Assembly (NCBI GenBank): GCA_034190875.2
Contig: CM067356.1
Location: 35,132,682-35,196,681 of the forward strand
Reading direction: 5' to 3'
DNA: 64,000 bases
Origin: Urechis unicinctus
Lineage: Eukaryota > Annelida > Polychaeta > Xenopneusta > Urechidae
The translations under genes were made by a program, and so were the position numbers. Each line of letters begins with the position of its first letter. The stretch's first letter is position 1. The notes beneath the pieces are model-generated. The model saw only the letters and a list, made by a program, of their open reading frames with translations. It ran no database searches and was not told the DNA's origin. Shown here piece by piece: positions 46,301-59,356 of the stretch.

Positions 46301-47639
46301 CAAATGACCAGATATGCTGTAATAAGAAAAGGCGATGTCTGTTAGAGTAATTGTTCATAGGCGTTAATGACAATAGCGTTAATGACAACTTTATACAATT
46401 TACAACTATTTTACGTGTTACTCAATGCACAAATAAGCAACGGTCTGTGTAAAAGAATGTACTAAAATTCAGAAGGTAAAAAACACTGATTTAACCTCCA
46501 TGTGATAATTACATAAATAAATTATGTAGTCGCTAAACATACAAGTCATATGCTGTGCATTGCAGTTTATAAGGTCGTTGCCTTATAGGTGAGAAGACAT
46601 AAAAAATGACATTTAACTTTGAAAAAAATGTTTTATAGACAATTATCCATCCATGATGCATGCAGCGGTGAGAGCACTGTGTATCAACAGTGCAGCTTGG
46701 TTTTCATTCTATATTAAGGTCCTTATTAGTTTTTGGGTTTGTCACAGCAATTAGTAAATTATCTAGCCAATATACCATATTCATTCTTGCTGAACTACAC
46801 TATATGCTCTGGGCGACCAACGACGATTCTGGCGATCCTCACTGGCCTCGTTTTCGTTATCCTGCATTCCGCTTATGATCCCACATGTCATGTTGCAGCA
46901 GTAACGATGACCATGCATTACAGCAATCGAGCCAATCACTAGCTAACATTCATCTACCACATTTTTCATTCAATGCTTCTAATTCCATGGCGAACAGAGC
47001 AAGAAGCTATCACAATGCACGGCATATTGCACGACATGCCAATTAGCAATGGTTGCATTTGATACGCATAGGAGACTAAATTGCAGTCATAAACGTATCG
47101 AGAAATAGTGCGTTTTTCTAGTTCTTAGAGTGTTTGAATATATTTTTTTCAGCAGTTGTATTGCAAATAGCAACCAAAGACGCGGTTATGTGTTACACTA
47201 TCGTATCGGAAACATTTAGATTGCTCTAGTGGTTTCTTTTTAATCTATAAATCGGTTCAGGACACATAACATAAAAATTGGGGCAACCTACATGAACCTA
47301 TTACTTTAATAAACCTTGCTCAGATCTGCGAGGCACTTAAATACATTATATGTTAGTTATCTGGGTAAGAGGTATTGCATCGTGTAGGGTCATCGAAGTA
47401 TTGCATTAGGGTGGCGATAATTCAGATGCATGTTTGAACGTTGGTACCTGAAATAGATGCATTATAACATTGGTTAAATAGAATTCAACACTTGTCTTTA
47501 TAAAGACTGTGTTGTCGACACAATGTTATGCAATCTGGTGGATGATCAAACAGCACATATTTGGTGGCCTAATTGTTAACACGTTAGCTGAAAACTGTTG
47601 GATGTGCTATATCTTCCGATTGTGATGGCATGTTGCGAG
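43375..47639. other. Gene-free stretch
   Basis: Includes the longest non-microsatellite open frame of the window (150 codons, minus strand, 44554-45006). It has no recognised domain and is near the length expected by chance. A short direct repeat GCGTTAATGACAA lies at 46361-46373 and 46376-46388. Confidence 0.5.
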
Positions 47640-47829
47640 CTATAATTGTTGTCGTAACATAAATATAGGTCAATATATATCAACATAAGTATATATGAAA
47701 ATATGAATATATGTTTATAGATATATATAAAGTTATATATATCTATATATAAAATGTATATATATATGTATATATACATATATAGATACATAACGGTATA
47801 TCTATATAGATATATATATATGTATATAT

Positions 47830-47869
<40 letters not shown>

Positions 47870-47877
47870 CGTATATA

Positions 47878-47975
<98 letters not shown>

Positions 47976-47996
47976 GAAATATGTGTGTGTGTGTAT
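47640..47996. repeat. AT-rich array ending in a short (TG)n
   Basis: Interrupted AT repeats pass into pure (TA)n near 47870-47970, then a (TG)5-6 run near 47981-47994. Confidence 0.9.
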
Positions 47997-50900
47997 AAAT
48001 CGAGGTCATTTTAGTATATGTATATACGTGTTTTAGCGCGGTGTGTGGAAGTGTATGTGTTTGTGTCTCCGTGTATATTCGAATGTGTTCGCTTTGTTCT
48101 ATCTATGAGGTCACAAGTGCTCAAAATATCAACCTTGGAATTCGCATTACACCACAAGTCAGTCAAATCCCATGCCAGCGCTAATGATACGGGGATGACA
48201 GCCATTTTAGGACTCGCCAGCAGAAAAACACTATGACACAAGCATGTAGTACAGCTTTCACTCGGCTTTCTCATCTCACTCTTGTACGTTTCAAAGGTTC
48301 AATAAGCAAGTATACAGGTTTAGTGTCGCCAAGTTGCTGAGTTGCAACGATATAAGGATTGTCATATGCTTATCTGCGTTTGTATACACGGTCACGTAAC
48401 AGATAATTATCATTGGATGTTTGATAGATATAACCGCTTCACGTTGGTACTGAGCGTTATGAAAGTGAGGATGTGCGAGCTCTGCTACGATAATATTTGG
48501 CATGTTTGAGATTTACCAAAAGTAGCGACGACAGATGCACTCATTCGCCAATTGCTTTGACGTCAGTCATGGGAGGCTCGATCGATATGGTTATTCGGTA
48601 TCGTAACCGTATATACACGAATCAGGCCGGAAGATTCATATTACATTGAAGATGATGTAATGTGGTGACGCATACATAAGGTTAAGGTTAAGGCATATTT
48701 ATGAACCACAACTAAAAGCAGTTACAGTAGTGGCTAGTTCGGTTTTTCAGATCAACAAGTAACAATCACATCGTACACCTTTACAACACGGCGTATTAAT
48801 CCCAAATTACTTATGTTCATGACGTGATGAATACATCTTTACGTTAGTGGGTTAAATGAATGGGGTTTATTGATGTCTTCACGGCATAACCATTCGTCTT
48901 CTCACAGTCTTGGCAAATGGATATCAAACATCAAACCGCACAAATCATAGAAGCTTGTTCATATGATATATCTTGGCAATATTGGTTTGCTATTTAATCT
49001 GTACCACAACGTAACAAACCATGCGACGGATATGGGTGCTTTAAGCACATGCTTATTCAGTCGTCTAACATTTTCTTTATAACTCCTCGTTACATGTTTA
49101 CTCGATTCGGGGTACAAAATCGTTTGCATATATCCTGTAGGAAATTTGATTGAAAGCTAATCGATACTCTGCATTTAGCAAGCGTCAGTCGTAACATAGG
49201 TGGCGAAAGCTGCAGACAACGTAGATGATGATGATCATGGTGACAATGATGATGACGATGATGATTATGATGATCATGATCATGATTATCACGATAACAA
49301 GCATAGCTGCATGCCCACGTAAAATATCTAGCACAATTTCTTTACTGCAGACAGTCGTCATAACCACTTCAGCATAATCCTATATGCCAGATCAATGCAA
49401 ACAAATTGGCGACTGCTACGTCCTCTTATGAGCAGAATATGCACCGCACAGTCCATAAATATTAGATTGAGACCCAATTCGCACGAGAATTGCTGATCTG
49501 GCTTTCGATATAATATACAGTTAGCTGTCGACCTAAATCATGAAATAAGTCACTTATGGTGAAATAACCGTTCTTGTGTGGTCTGTATATACATGCTAAA
49601 TTATCAAAATAAAATGTAGCTACCTCTTTGGTAATAATGCACATTATCATACGAAAAGGATATCCTGCTCAGTAGATGCTCATTAGGTCAGAGCTATCGT
49701 ACTTCAAGTATTCAGGGAACCGGTAGAGCCTGTATCAGGTGCGCCTTGGTATTTGACTCGGGCAGTAATTAATAATAATTTAGTATAATGGGCCGCTGGG
49801 AATGGACATAAAATCAACATATTGTGGGGTGTGTATGGCGACAAACAGGAGATGCTATGAAAGTAAATTGACCCTGCTTATTTCATCTGGAATAATGAAT
49901 TACGCAGCCTATTAATTGCATTATGCTATTCCCTATTATCGATATATATTAAGGACTGAACTCCGTTCTGTATTGCATAAAAGAAACCTTTAATCTATTC
50001 ATGTGATGCCTCATTATATTTTACCTGGGTGCAAGATGACAGGATGTACATCGCAAAAAATATTATGAATTTCATGCCTCAGACAGAAAACAGTAACAAT
50101 ATAGTATAGGAGGCGACACATATAATAAGTCAAACACCGAGGAGTTGTCAGAGTCATATCTTTCAAGTAGTTCACTCTGACTTATTCAATACATTGCACA
50201 AACGGCAAGTGATTGCTATGATTTATGCACAACGGAACAAACGTGCATGTTTCAACTTCATTACCTTATCTCACAGTGGTGTGTTTTTCCAGACGACAAA
50301 TTGCTGTCCCTAACATGTATATCCATATCGGCGTCCAATACAGAGATCCAATTTAACCTCAATATACAGTGGATGCTTCATCTAGCAGTCCAAATTATCT
50401 CTGGTAAGAAACCCCAGCAACACATTTCACTAAGTGTAATACCTATTTCTATTCAATCAGCCACTATGTGATTAAATGGGAAACGATGTAATTACCAGAG
50501 ATCCGCACAAGCCGAAGCAAGAAGTGACCAGCGTTTTGTCGTGTTTGACGATCTTTGCATTATTGTTGTACGTTTTATCTAAAACGCTCTAGATCATTTG
50601 TGATTCTATGGAGCAACAAAGAAGGCAGGATTTGACTTTCAACATCGACCACCGGGTTAAAATTTTTAACAGGTGCCACTGCACTGATTGGATCATAAGT
50701 AAATACAAGTCACGCAAACACACCGTCTGCAAAAGCCTTCCGCCTCACACCTGGCCTTTAAAATATATGCTATTAGCATCTTATTTGATAACTATATCAA
50801 CGGCAAGCGTAAATCACTGTACAATCTCAATGGCGACCTTGATGCAATACGCCGCTTAAAATACTTTATTTGCGTCCTCAAAGCGAGTGAATAGCATTTA

Positions 50901-52734
50901 AAGCTATGTGAGATAAGATATAAGGTGTCAAATTGGCAATCTAATGCAATGTATTATCATATCACTTATATAGTCCGTACTGCGATAGCCACGTATGATC
51001 ATCATGCCTCATAATAAACGTACAGTACACAAGTAAGCACGACAGAGGGGAAACTTTTAATTGTTGTCAGTTCAACAACACTTTATTGATTAACACCTTC
51101 TTAATTTGCCGTAAATTGCAGCTCATTATTTTGGTACCTAACCTTCCATTGTCATAACAGACAGAATATACTATGAAATGGGATTCATTGTACATAAATA
51201 TAAATGCCCATTACGAATGATAGATAACTGGATCACTCTCTTCAATAGTTTGCCACGTGCACTAATATTAATTCCAGAAGGACAATTGCACCGACTGACA
51301 TTGTTTGCGGAGCTTAGAGACACCACCGTCTATAAGGCAACTAGCCTTGGGTACGTAATTGGCGAAAATGTTTGGACAGTTCGTAAATATGGAACAACGA
51401 GACCAAACTAAACTAAGCTACTATTGCCTAGCAAATGGATCGCATCAACTGCAAGCTACGATTAAACAACACTTGTGGCTGGTGTTGAGCTATGCAGAGG
51501 TAAACCTTAATTCAAATTAAGTTGGCTCAGTTGAAAGTATATGCGTCACTCGTATTGACTGAGGCTCATGATTGAGTGTCTCTTGGCTTCAGAAAAAGCC
51601 AAGATCGTGTGATCTGTAACATGCCTTTGCTGAATTTGCGACGCGTCTGTCAACTGTATTTTTAATTATTCACAGTCATGTCAGACATTTATGCGCAGCC
51701 CTTATGGAGTGGTAGTAATTTTCTGATCGTTGTATAGCTTCGATATGCTGAGGAATTCTATAAAAATGAATACCACATGAATTTGGGTGTCGATTAAGAA
51801 TTGACGATAACACATTACAGGTACGGACAATCTAACAACATATGCAGAGAGATTATGTGGAGGTGTTTCAATCTACCATTTGACCATTTGAAGTTCTTGC
51901 CATGACAAACATCAACTGAATTTAACTAACAGGTAATAGCAACTTCGTAGACATGCATGGGTTTGCTAGTGCTCGTCAGCCGTTAATTTGTACATTAGGA
52001 GCCAATCACCGACAACTATGTACATTGTACATAAATGAAATGTTAGATGCATACATAATAATCATGTGAATATCACATGATCCAATCAGGGCATCGGCCA
52101 ATTCCGAAATACTGGCTCAGTTAGCAAGCCAAGCAACATCTTTTCCTAATGCATGCATCAATAATTTCTCTGTTGGAGGTAGCATGAATTACTAAATCAG
52201 CAAATAATACCTATTTGGCCAATGCACGTGCTTGATTGGAAGCACATTTCCCTCATTTCGAGGTGCACAGTATATTTCAACGAAATGTTGGTTACTAACA
52301 CCATAGCCATAATATTCAATAGACATCATTTTGTGATTCGTTCGGATCTAAGTAATAGGCAGTAATGAGAAAATTATATTATAACGGACTTAAATTTATC
52401 CAATTACATAGTGTTAGTTTACTATCAATAACAACGCAGTTTATGGTTTGTGTATGGCTCAGAATTGATCCATTATATGGGATTCCTATATATGGCAAAA
52501 CCATCTGCGGAAACATAAAAAAGATTTACCGCACATTCATCGGTACGCAAAAGCTAACCCCAAGGTTAGAATCATCTTGGTAGTGCCCAATCTCTACGAC
52601 TACTAGAAATAATCTCGCTGGCAAAGAACATTATATTGTCATTAACGTCGTGTACTGCAAATTGACTGGATGCGGATATCGGGTAGTATTTGTCACCAAT
52701 TTATTCAGTGAGTGGCCCATTTACTGCTCTGCAG
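47997..52734. other. Gene-free stretch with a GAT microsatellite
   Basis: Interrupted (GAT)n lies at about 49223-49290; it explains the Ile/Met-rich minus frame there. GGTTAAGGTTAAGG near 48680 is only two units long. Other frames (72-83 codons) are unrecognised. Confidence 0.5.
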
Positions 52735-52985
52735 AATGAAGGGCCATAGTCAGATGGTTACAGATTCATCCCATGGTATTAAGATCTACGTTCTCACTTA
52801 GCCGTGCTGAATGGAATCATACGACCTGAATATGTCCGATTTAATTTCGCCTAAGCTCTTTTTAACTACTTTTGGTTCGTGACTTAATTTGCCATCGAAT
52901 TTTTATCGACCAAATGGTTATGTCCTCTATTGAAGGGCGCGGCTTAATGGTTTCGGGCAGCATGTAGTGTTTCTTGCATGTTTAC
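52735..52985 (-). repeat. Repeat R2, copy c (inverted)
   Basis: The reverse complement aligns with 13091-13320 and 17740-17985: AATTAAGTCACGAACC, AGAGCTTAGGCGAAATTAAAT, CATTCAGCACGGCTAAGTGAG and CATCTGACTATGGCCCTT. The match may continue toward 53120. Confidence 0.7.
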
Positions 52986-53383
52986 GAAGGTAATCGTTCC
53001 AATGCAATGTTTGTGAATAGTGTCAGGAAGTAAGATTCTGCACCAAGGGTTTTGATTCTTCTGTATTTCTATGGATTTCATCATTAGGTTTCATTCGACA
53101 AGTTTATCTCTTGATGTAGCAGGACTCATTGAACATACCTTTGGTCGGGTGATTTTTAATGTTGATGCGGCTTACGTTTGAAGATTTTTTTTGCATCAGA
53201 CACACGCACATATCTGCGGTTTTATAAAATAACGGTCATGGATGGTTCAAACAAGAAGCGTAGGGCCACATGAGACGGTAAGATTTGTTGATTAGTTTGA
53301 TGCGCTAACCCTAATGGTTTCTGTTCCAGGTCATCATTGAGGTTAGTATTGGTCAATAATATATATTAGCAAACCCAAGGATC

Positions 53384-53523
<140 letters not shown>

Positions 53524-53529
53524 CATTCT

Positions 53530-56470
53530 ATTATAATCCGTGTATATAACGTTTTTCGCATGCTTTCATCAGCGTTATATACATGCAGATATATCTATCC
53601 AAAAGTGGTTCTCTTGTCATCTCTGAATGCAATTTACGATCATGGCGCAGGCGCATGTTGAACCGAATTCACGTTTTGCAAGACCAAATGTCAACCATAT
53701 GTATCCGGGATCCGACGCGCTGCTTGTTGTGCAGTCGATTATCAATCATATGAAATATATTTGAACATACAAGCGGCTTACCTGCGTGTGTGTATGATCC
53801 GTGCTAGTAGGGGTGGTATTTTGTTTTTATATGCTCTTGAAATTAGCCCCAGGCTGTCATCAGCATTCAAATCGCAAACCACATCATGCTGATTTACAAA
53901 ACTGATAAACTGGCTTACGGTAGATATGTTTGCGTTCGCACAATGCTGATACTGCGAAAAACGCGACTCTCAGGAGCAAGCTAAGGGTAAGGACTATCAG
54001 TTTAATAATGTACTGTCAAGCTGGTATTCTGGTGGTTTTGGGCTGTCAAATGACAAATCTGCTTACAAAAACTTGAAACGCGACTAAGGGTAAGGACTAT
54101 CAGTTTTATAATGTACTGTCAAGCTGTGTACCAAACACGAAAGCATATCAATTTTCTGAAATAGGCATTTCGATTTGTAAAATAGCATTTAGCACATTGT
54201 GAACTATCACTTAATCGTAATATTGTTTTACCTATTTGACCATCGCCAACCAGTGAGTCAATATGTTACATTATTAATAGCATATTAGAGCAAGAATTAT
54301 ATGATTAGAAATCAGACATGGATATGAAAAAATAATGGTGATTCACTGATAACGTATTTAAAAGCAGCTGTATAAAATAGTTTATGCGTTGTCACTCCTT
54401 GTCATGCCCGTTTCTGACATTTTATTGATGTGTCGGCCTGTTATTACCTTCATTCGAATGGTATACTGACCTGATCGCGCTCAAATTCTACTGTATCTCA
54501 TAACTAGCATATATTCGTCGTGCGTTCCGCATAAAATTCGAAAATGCTAACACATCAATAAAAAAGTTCTTACAGGATCATGAATCCAAGGCGATGGGTC
54601 AAAAAGAGTTCAAAAGTGATGAATGGTTCGCTCTTGTTTTGCAATACGTTGGTGTACACGTCGTTTTGATGTTATTCGTCAATTTCGTCGGATTATTACT
54701 ATTTCAAAAAATATACACATCGCACCAACCATCACTTGAATGCTTGCTGTGCTGTGAGCGGTTATTATAAACAACACTTATAGATTGTGTATGCCATGTT
54801 AGCTCCAGTCTAATTATGCTGTTATTTCTCTTATATAAAGCTACATTGGGCTATGTTGGTTTTAGTTACGCAGACTGACAGACAACCGTGCATGCTGCCA
54901 AAACAATTCAAAACTATACCGTAACCGAATATATCATCAATGCATGCATGTGCTGTGATGGCATATATTGACTGGCTTGGACCATGGGATTCACTCTTAG
55001 AGATGATGGAGTGACATAGTCTTCGCTGCGTTGTGCTCATAAGAAAATTCGGCTGATCATTTAATTGACGTTTGCATGCTACCCGCTCAATGCTTTGGTG
55101 ATAATATATAATACTGGCTCATAAACATGTTACAGAGCATTAGTAAAGCAAAGACTAGTACCTACTGTAAAGTTTAATTTTTTTATCGCTTTTGATCGGG
55201 TAATGCTTAGGGTCGTGAAATGATGTGGTTACGTATTGTGGTTAAAACTGTTGTATTAAGCAACCAGAAGCGTCTGACCGGACAAGCATTGAAGCCAATT
55301 GCATGCTATCACAAGTCAGAATCGAGTAATGGTAATAGATTGAATGTGCCACATTCATACATGGGTTGTACAATTAAAGTTTGTACTAACATGCAAGTCG
55401 CAGCAGCACAAGCAATTATTCATCGATATAGTTAAAGGACAGCTCGCTAGTTCCCGGATTGCTCACGCAAATGAATAATTCATGATTTGGATGTCGCATG
55501 CAACTCCACTGTTTTACGGCAGTTATGATGACACTCGAAACTAAACGGCCTTGTGGCTAAGAGCTGTTGGTTGAGGCGTTACATATTATGCGGCTACTTG
55601 GGAGACTATTCAATAGCTATATATGCGTTGTTGTTCAAGCACTTCATGATTCGTTTGCTCCCATGTATATATTGAAAGTAGTACTGGATATTCCTAAAGC
55701 CACAATTGCAGTGGCCGATATCTTAAGCATGAGGAGGCGTCGCTAACAACGTACGAGCCATCTGTTGCGCTGTGTTACCAGACATAAGCACATAAACCAC
55801 CAATGAGCGGTGAAAATTGATCAAGTGCCAATATAATTTATGCTAGCATATTGTTTTTGGGTATTACATAATTAGCGTTTAAGCCAGTTGCGCGGTGATG
55901 TATTATTTAACATATCAATCATATGTAATCTGATATTTTTTCGTTAGCTTAACGGATTAATGTCTAATACAAAGTGAGCGCGAATAAGCCGTAGTGAGGC
56001 ATTACAGGACCACTTCACTCACACATATTAGTGTTTTATGAGGTATTGAGCATCGATAATGTGTTTGCCGAGGATATGTTAAAATATTGGGTTGAATCAA
56101 CCACGGGCAGTAAGAGTGTATGCTCAGGTTGACATAGTGATGTTCTTAGAATAAGTCGGACTCAGCTAACAAAGATTCGGCCGAATTTTATTACCTGGCG
56201 AAAGGTGTACAAAAGGATAACGCATCGACAATGTCTATCTATGCTTTGTGGTACTGACGCTCACAACATACACCTAATTAACGATACACTTGCTCATCAA
56301 TCTCATATAACGAAATGTTGATTATTACTATGCGTTTACATTGACGGAGAATGGTTGCTGCTGTCTGGATGCATGAATTAACATGATCACTGATGGCGGG
56401 GGATATCCACATAACGTATATATAAGTGCTAAAAGGGATGGAACAATATGATTGTGGGTCTGAAAAGACC
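53530..56470 (-). repeat. Segment A, copy 3 (inverted, shortened)
   Basis: Read on the minus strand it follows segment A copies 1 and 2: 55040-54790 matches 4617-4800, 54760-54180 matches 4860-5350, 55210-55080 matches 4400-4480, 55525-55440 matches 4050-4150, and 55810-55700 matches 36700-36790. The part at 55960-56160 matches copy 2 at 36400-36560, a block missing from copy 1. Similarity fades beyond about 56200 and within about 200 bp of the TA array. It lacks most of the left half of segment A (counterpart of 33130-35800). Confidence 0.8.
53981..54125 (+). repeat. Recent 42-bp direct repeat, period 103 bp
   Basis: The 42-bp unit beginning CTAAGGGTAAGGACTATCAG occurs at 53981-54022 and 54084-54125 with a single mismatch seen. 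Units lie inside segment A copy 3. They are far more alike than the segment A copies, so this local duplication is much younger. Confidence 0.9.
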
Positions 56471-56879
56471 ATAAAGCACCAGAATGGGTTTACCAAATTG
56501 ACAGGAAGCACCTAAGTATTTTTTATTGAGACCCATTTCCAATAAATACTACATTTTATTACCATGCCGAGCATAGTTTTGTTGTTGCTCAATACATTTT
56601 GCGATATATCTTAGCGTAATATGTTGCCCATATGAAGGTTACGATATTTGAAGAGCAAGAAATGGATATGCTGGAAAACATTGAATACCTATTTGTCAAG
56701 TATTGACGATTATACCCAAACGAACCGGTAGATTCTTGGGGATGTTCTTATCTTACCAGCAGCTGTTCATATATACCTAATGGGTCGCATTACCACGCAT
56801 ATGTAAAATTAGCCACTTACCAGGTTCCAGCCGGTAAAGTAGTGAATGGTATCAATATATTATTACACCTATCAAGCAT

Positions 56880-57960
56880 AATCATCAATGCTACTATTGT
56901 TTTCTTTTGAGTGATTAATTTCGGTTTAGACGCAAATTTCGACACGAGGCATAGCTAAAGCCTTAGTATCATGATATTTATTCCGGACTCCTAGCCGACA
57001 GCGGTAGCTGATGATGTCATCACGGCCTGGATATTTGTGCCAAAATCATCTCGCCCGACCATTATGTCTCCCTACGTTTAACATTTTTCTGAAAACAGGT
57101 TTTTTATGGCTCATAATCTCTCATTCAAGAAACGTGTAAATAATGAAACTGACAACCATGAATTGAGGTGTCAAATGCTTATTATATGACCCCCGACAAA
57201 CATATACAAAAAAAATACTAAATGATGTGATTGCAACTGGTGCAGTCATGGGCTTGTTAAGTGTCCCTGCTCATGTTGCAGGTCTGGAAACCACTCGATG
57301 ACAGCACCACTAGCTGTTTTTTAATAGGGGAAATCTATAACCAACCCAATGAGCTCCGATTCCAGCAGATAAATTGGACCCCCGACAAATATATACATAT
57401 AAAAAAGGGTGATGTTATGGGTTTTTATTTTCAGGAACAGAGCCCTCTAGCGTGGTCCCTCGTGCATTGTGCAATTACCTGCTCAACGAGCGTTAGCACT
57501 TCATCAACTAGTGTCTTCCTAAGCACAACCCGTGTCGTTCAATGAGTATATCTTGACAGAGCCTGGATGAAACCGACTTCCATGCTGGCACTTATCAATA
57601 ACGGCTGTTTTTGGTGAGTTGTCAGATACCTATACTCTTGCTACGACCATTACATAAGGCAGAATGCAATCTTGTACGTACAGACACATCTGTATTAATC
57701 TGCGGGTGTGGTATGTTCCTGAGAAATGAATTAACAGCTAAGAAGCTGGTAGACAAGACATGTCTCACAGCCATGACGCCAGATGTCAGGTTATTGTGGC
57801 AGAGTTTAGATATATAAACAAATAGCGAAGCATCACAAGACCACCGTCATACAATTATATCGGATCAAAAAGGCCATAACGCAAACACTGCATTGAGAAT
57901 CCTGATGAATCGCTATCATATCGTTCTCTATACCTAATTTTATCTGTGATCGGTTGATTA
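56880..57960 (+). pseudogene. Gene Y: paralogue of gene X, exon 1 broken, exon 2 intact
   Basis: Exon 2 starts after the acceptor TGTTGCAG at 57281. It is open from 57282 to the stop at 57543-57545, beginning VWKPLDDS, with KKGDVMGFYF in the middle, then WSLVHC and a Ser/Thr-rich tail. This matches the style of the secreted family described for gene X. Upstream DNA (about 56880-57076) aligns with exon 1 of X: TGATTAAT, GACACGAGGCA, TTCCGGACTCC, GCCAAAATCAT and GACCATTATGTCT. It is shifted and has stops, and the donor is lost (CCTACGTTTA in place of CATCCAGGTAA). Downstream DNA to about 57960 also aligns with X. Exon 2 could still be used by a gene with another first exon, but none was found. 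Confidence 0.65.
57189..57420 (+). repeat. Local direct repeat, period about 188 bp
   Basis: GACCCCCGACAAA(C/T)ATATACA plus an A-rich run and ATGATGT-like tail occurs at 57189 and again at 57377. The second copy is inside exon 2 of gene Y (residues PDKYIHIKKGD), the first in its intron, so part of the exon may have been copied into the intron. Confidence 0.6.
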
Positions 57961-58308
57961 CTTCTTCTGATAAACTATTATTGTGTCGTTTTATCTAGCC
58001 TCGCGAATATTAGTCTCAACCCATTGAGTTTATATACCCATTGAAACAATGAATAACTAGTAAAAATCCCAACCAGGTGACTTATCATCATCACCAGCAG
58101 CAGCGGATGCCTGAATTAGAAGAGCGGTATATTTGCGGCCCAGAACCGAGTCAAGAAACGTTGATAGGATTTGCTCGAAGCTGATGTTGCTCTTCAATAT
58201 TTAACAGACGCAACACCGCTAAAGCATTTATAACAAGAAGGCTGCGATAAGTAATAAGGTAGAGGTATGTTATGGCATTATGGGTATTAAGTTACCTTTC
58301 GGCGCGAT

Positions 58309-58310
<2 letters not shown>
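57961..58310. other. Gene-free spacer
   Basis: No open frame of note and no recognised repeat apart from fading similarity to gene X flanks. Confidence 0.45.
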
Positions 58311-58628
<318 letters not shown>

Positions 58629-58744
58629 TACAAAAAGTCACGCGGGATGAAGCACGCACAAATAGTCATTTCTAATAAATCTGCTATAATTAATTCAAAA
58701 GGTTTTGATGGTAGTTGCGTATTCAGTATTATTTCTTCCATTGT

Positions 58745-58981
58745 TTAAAGGCGGCATATTTGTCGCTCACATAATACAGTGGAAAACTGCGCACATGCTC
58801 TTTCTGTTGTCGGGTTTACTTTAAGAAGAGCATCATAACGTCCATCGACGCAATTTACACTGATTTTTTCAGAATGATCTCCATAATCAAATATCAATCG
58901 TATTTCAACACTTATCAAACTTACTGTCGGAACAAAGTGATATATTGCCGTCAGCAAAATACAAATCAGGCAACTCTTCAT
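58745..58981 (-). CDS. Hypothetical small secreted protein, 78 aa
   Basis: The frame starts at the ATG whose first base is 58981 and ends with TAA at 58747-58745. Residues 1-21 look like a signal peptide: MKSC, then LICILLTAIYHFVPTVS. The remainder is about 57 residues with four cysteines (one mid-chain, three in the last third), ending CERQICRL. This fits a small disulphide-bonded extracellular protein, but I recognise no family. A good splice donor, ACA|GTAAGT, lies at 58925/58924 and a candidate acceptor at 58860, but using them would shift into a stop, so the unspliced reading is preferred. It could be the first exon of a longer gene or a chance frame. Confidence 0.35.
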   Translation of the reverse strand: MKSCLICILLTAIYHFVPTVSLISVEIRLIFDYGDHSEKISVNCVDGRYDALLKVNPTTERACAQFSTVLCERQICRL

Positions 58982-59356
58982 AATACTGCATTTCTACTAT
59001 TTTTTACGCGCTGGCGAGGTAACTACAGACGAAGGGAATGATACTAAATCACAAACAATATACTCCATTATCTATCTAAAAAAGTGGCTGGATAATTTTA
59101 ACCAAGCCAAGGTGCAATAAACTTTCAATCAACTGACGCCTAATATAGTAAGAAATGTCCGATAGCTGCAATGAGCGCACGGGTAAACAAGTTATAATTG
59201 TTAACATGAATTATGTTAAGGTCATCTTCACTTTACGTAGTCTCTGTGCATTGAACTGCATATAATGTATTTTGAATTCCAGAAGTGCAGAAACGTCATC
59301 ACTCTGTGCCGTTCACTGCCGGCGGATGTTTAGTTTGCGCTATTTTCATTGCGATA
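58982..59356. other. Spacer between the small ORF and the three-exon gene
   Basis: About 375 bp with no open frame of note. It would contain the promoters of two divergent units, if both are real. Confidence 0.4.

Noticed and set aside
48677-48698. Telomere-like GGTTAAGGTTAAGG
   Set aside because: Only two units and no flanking array.
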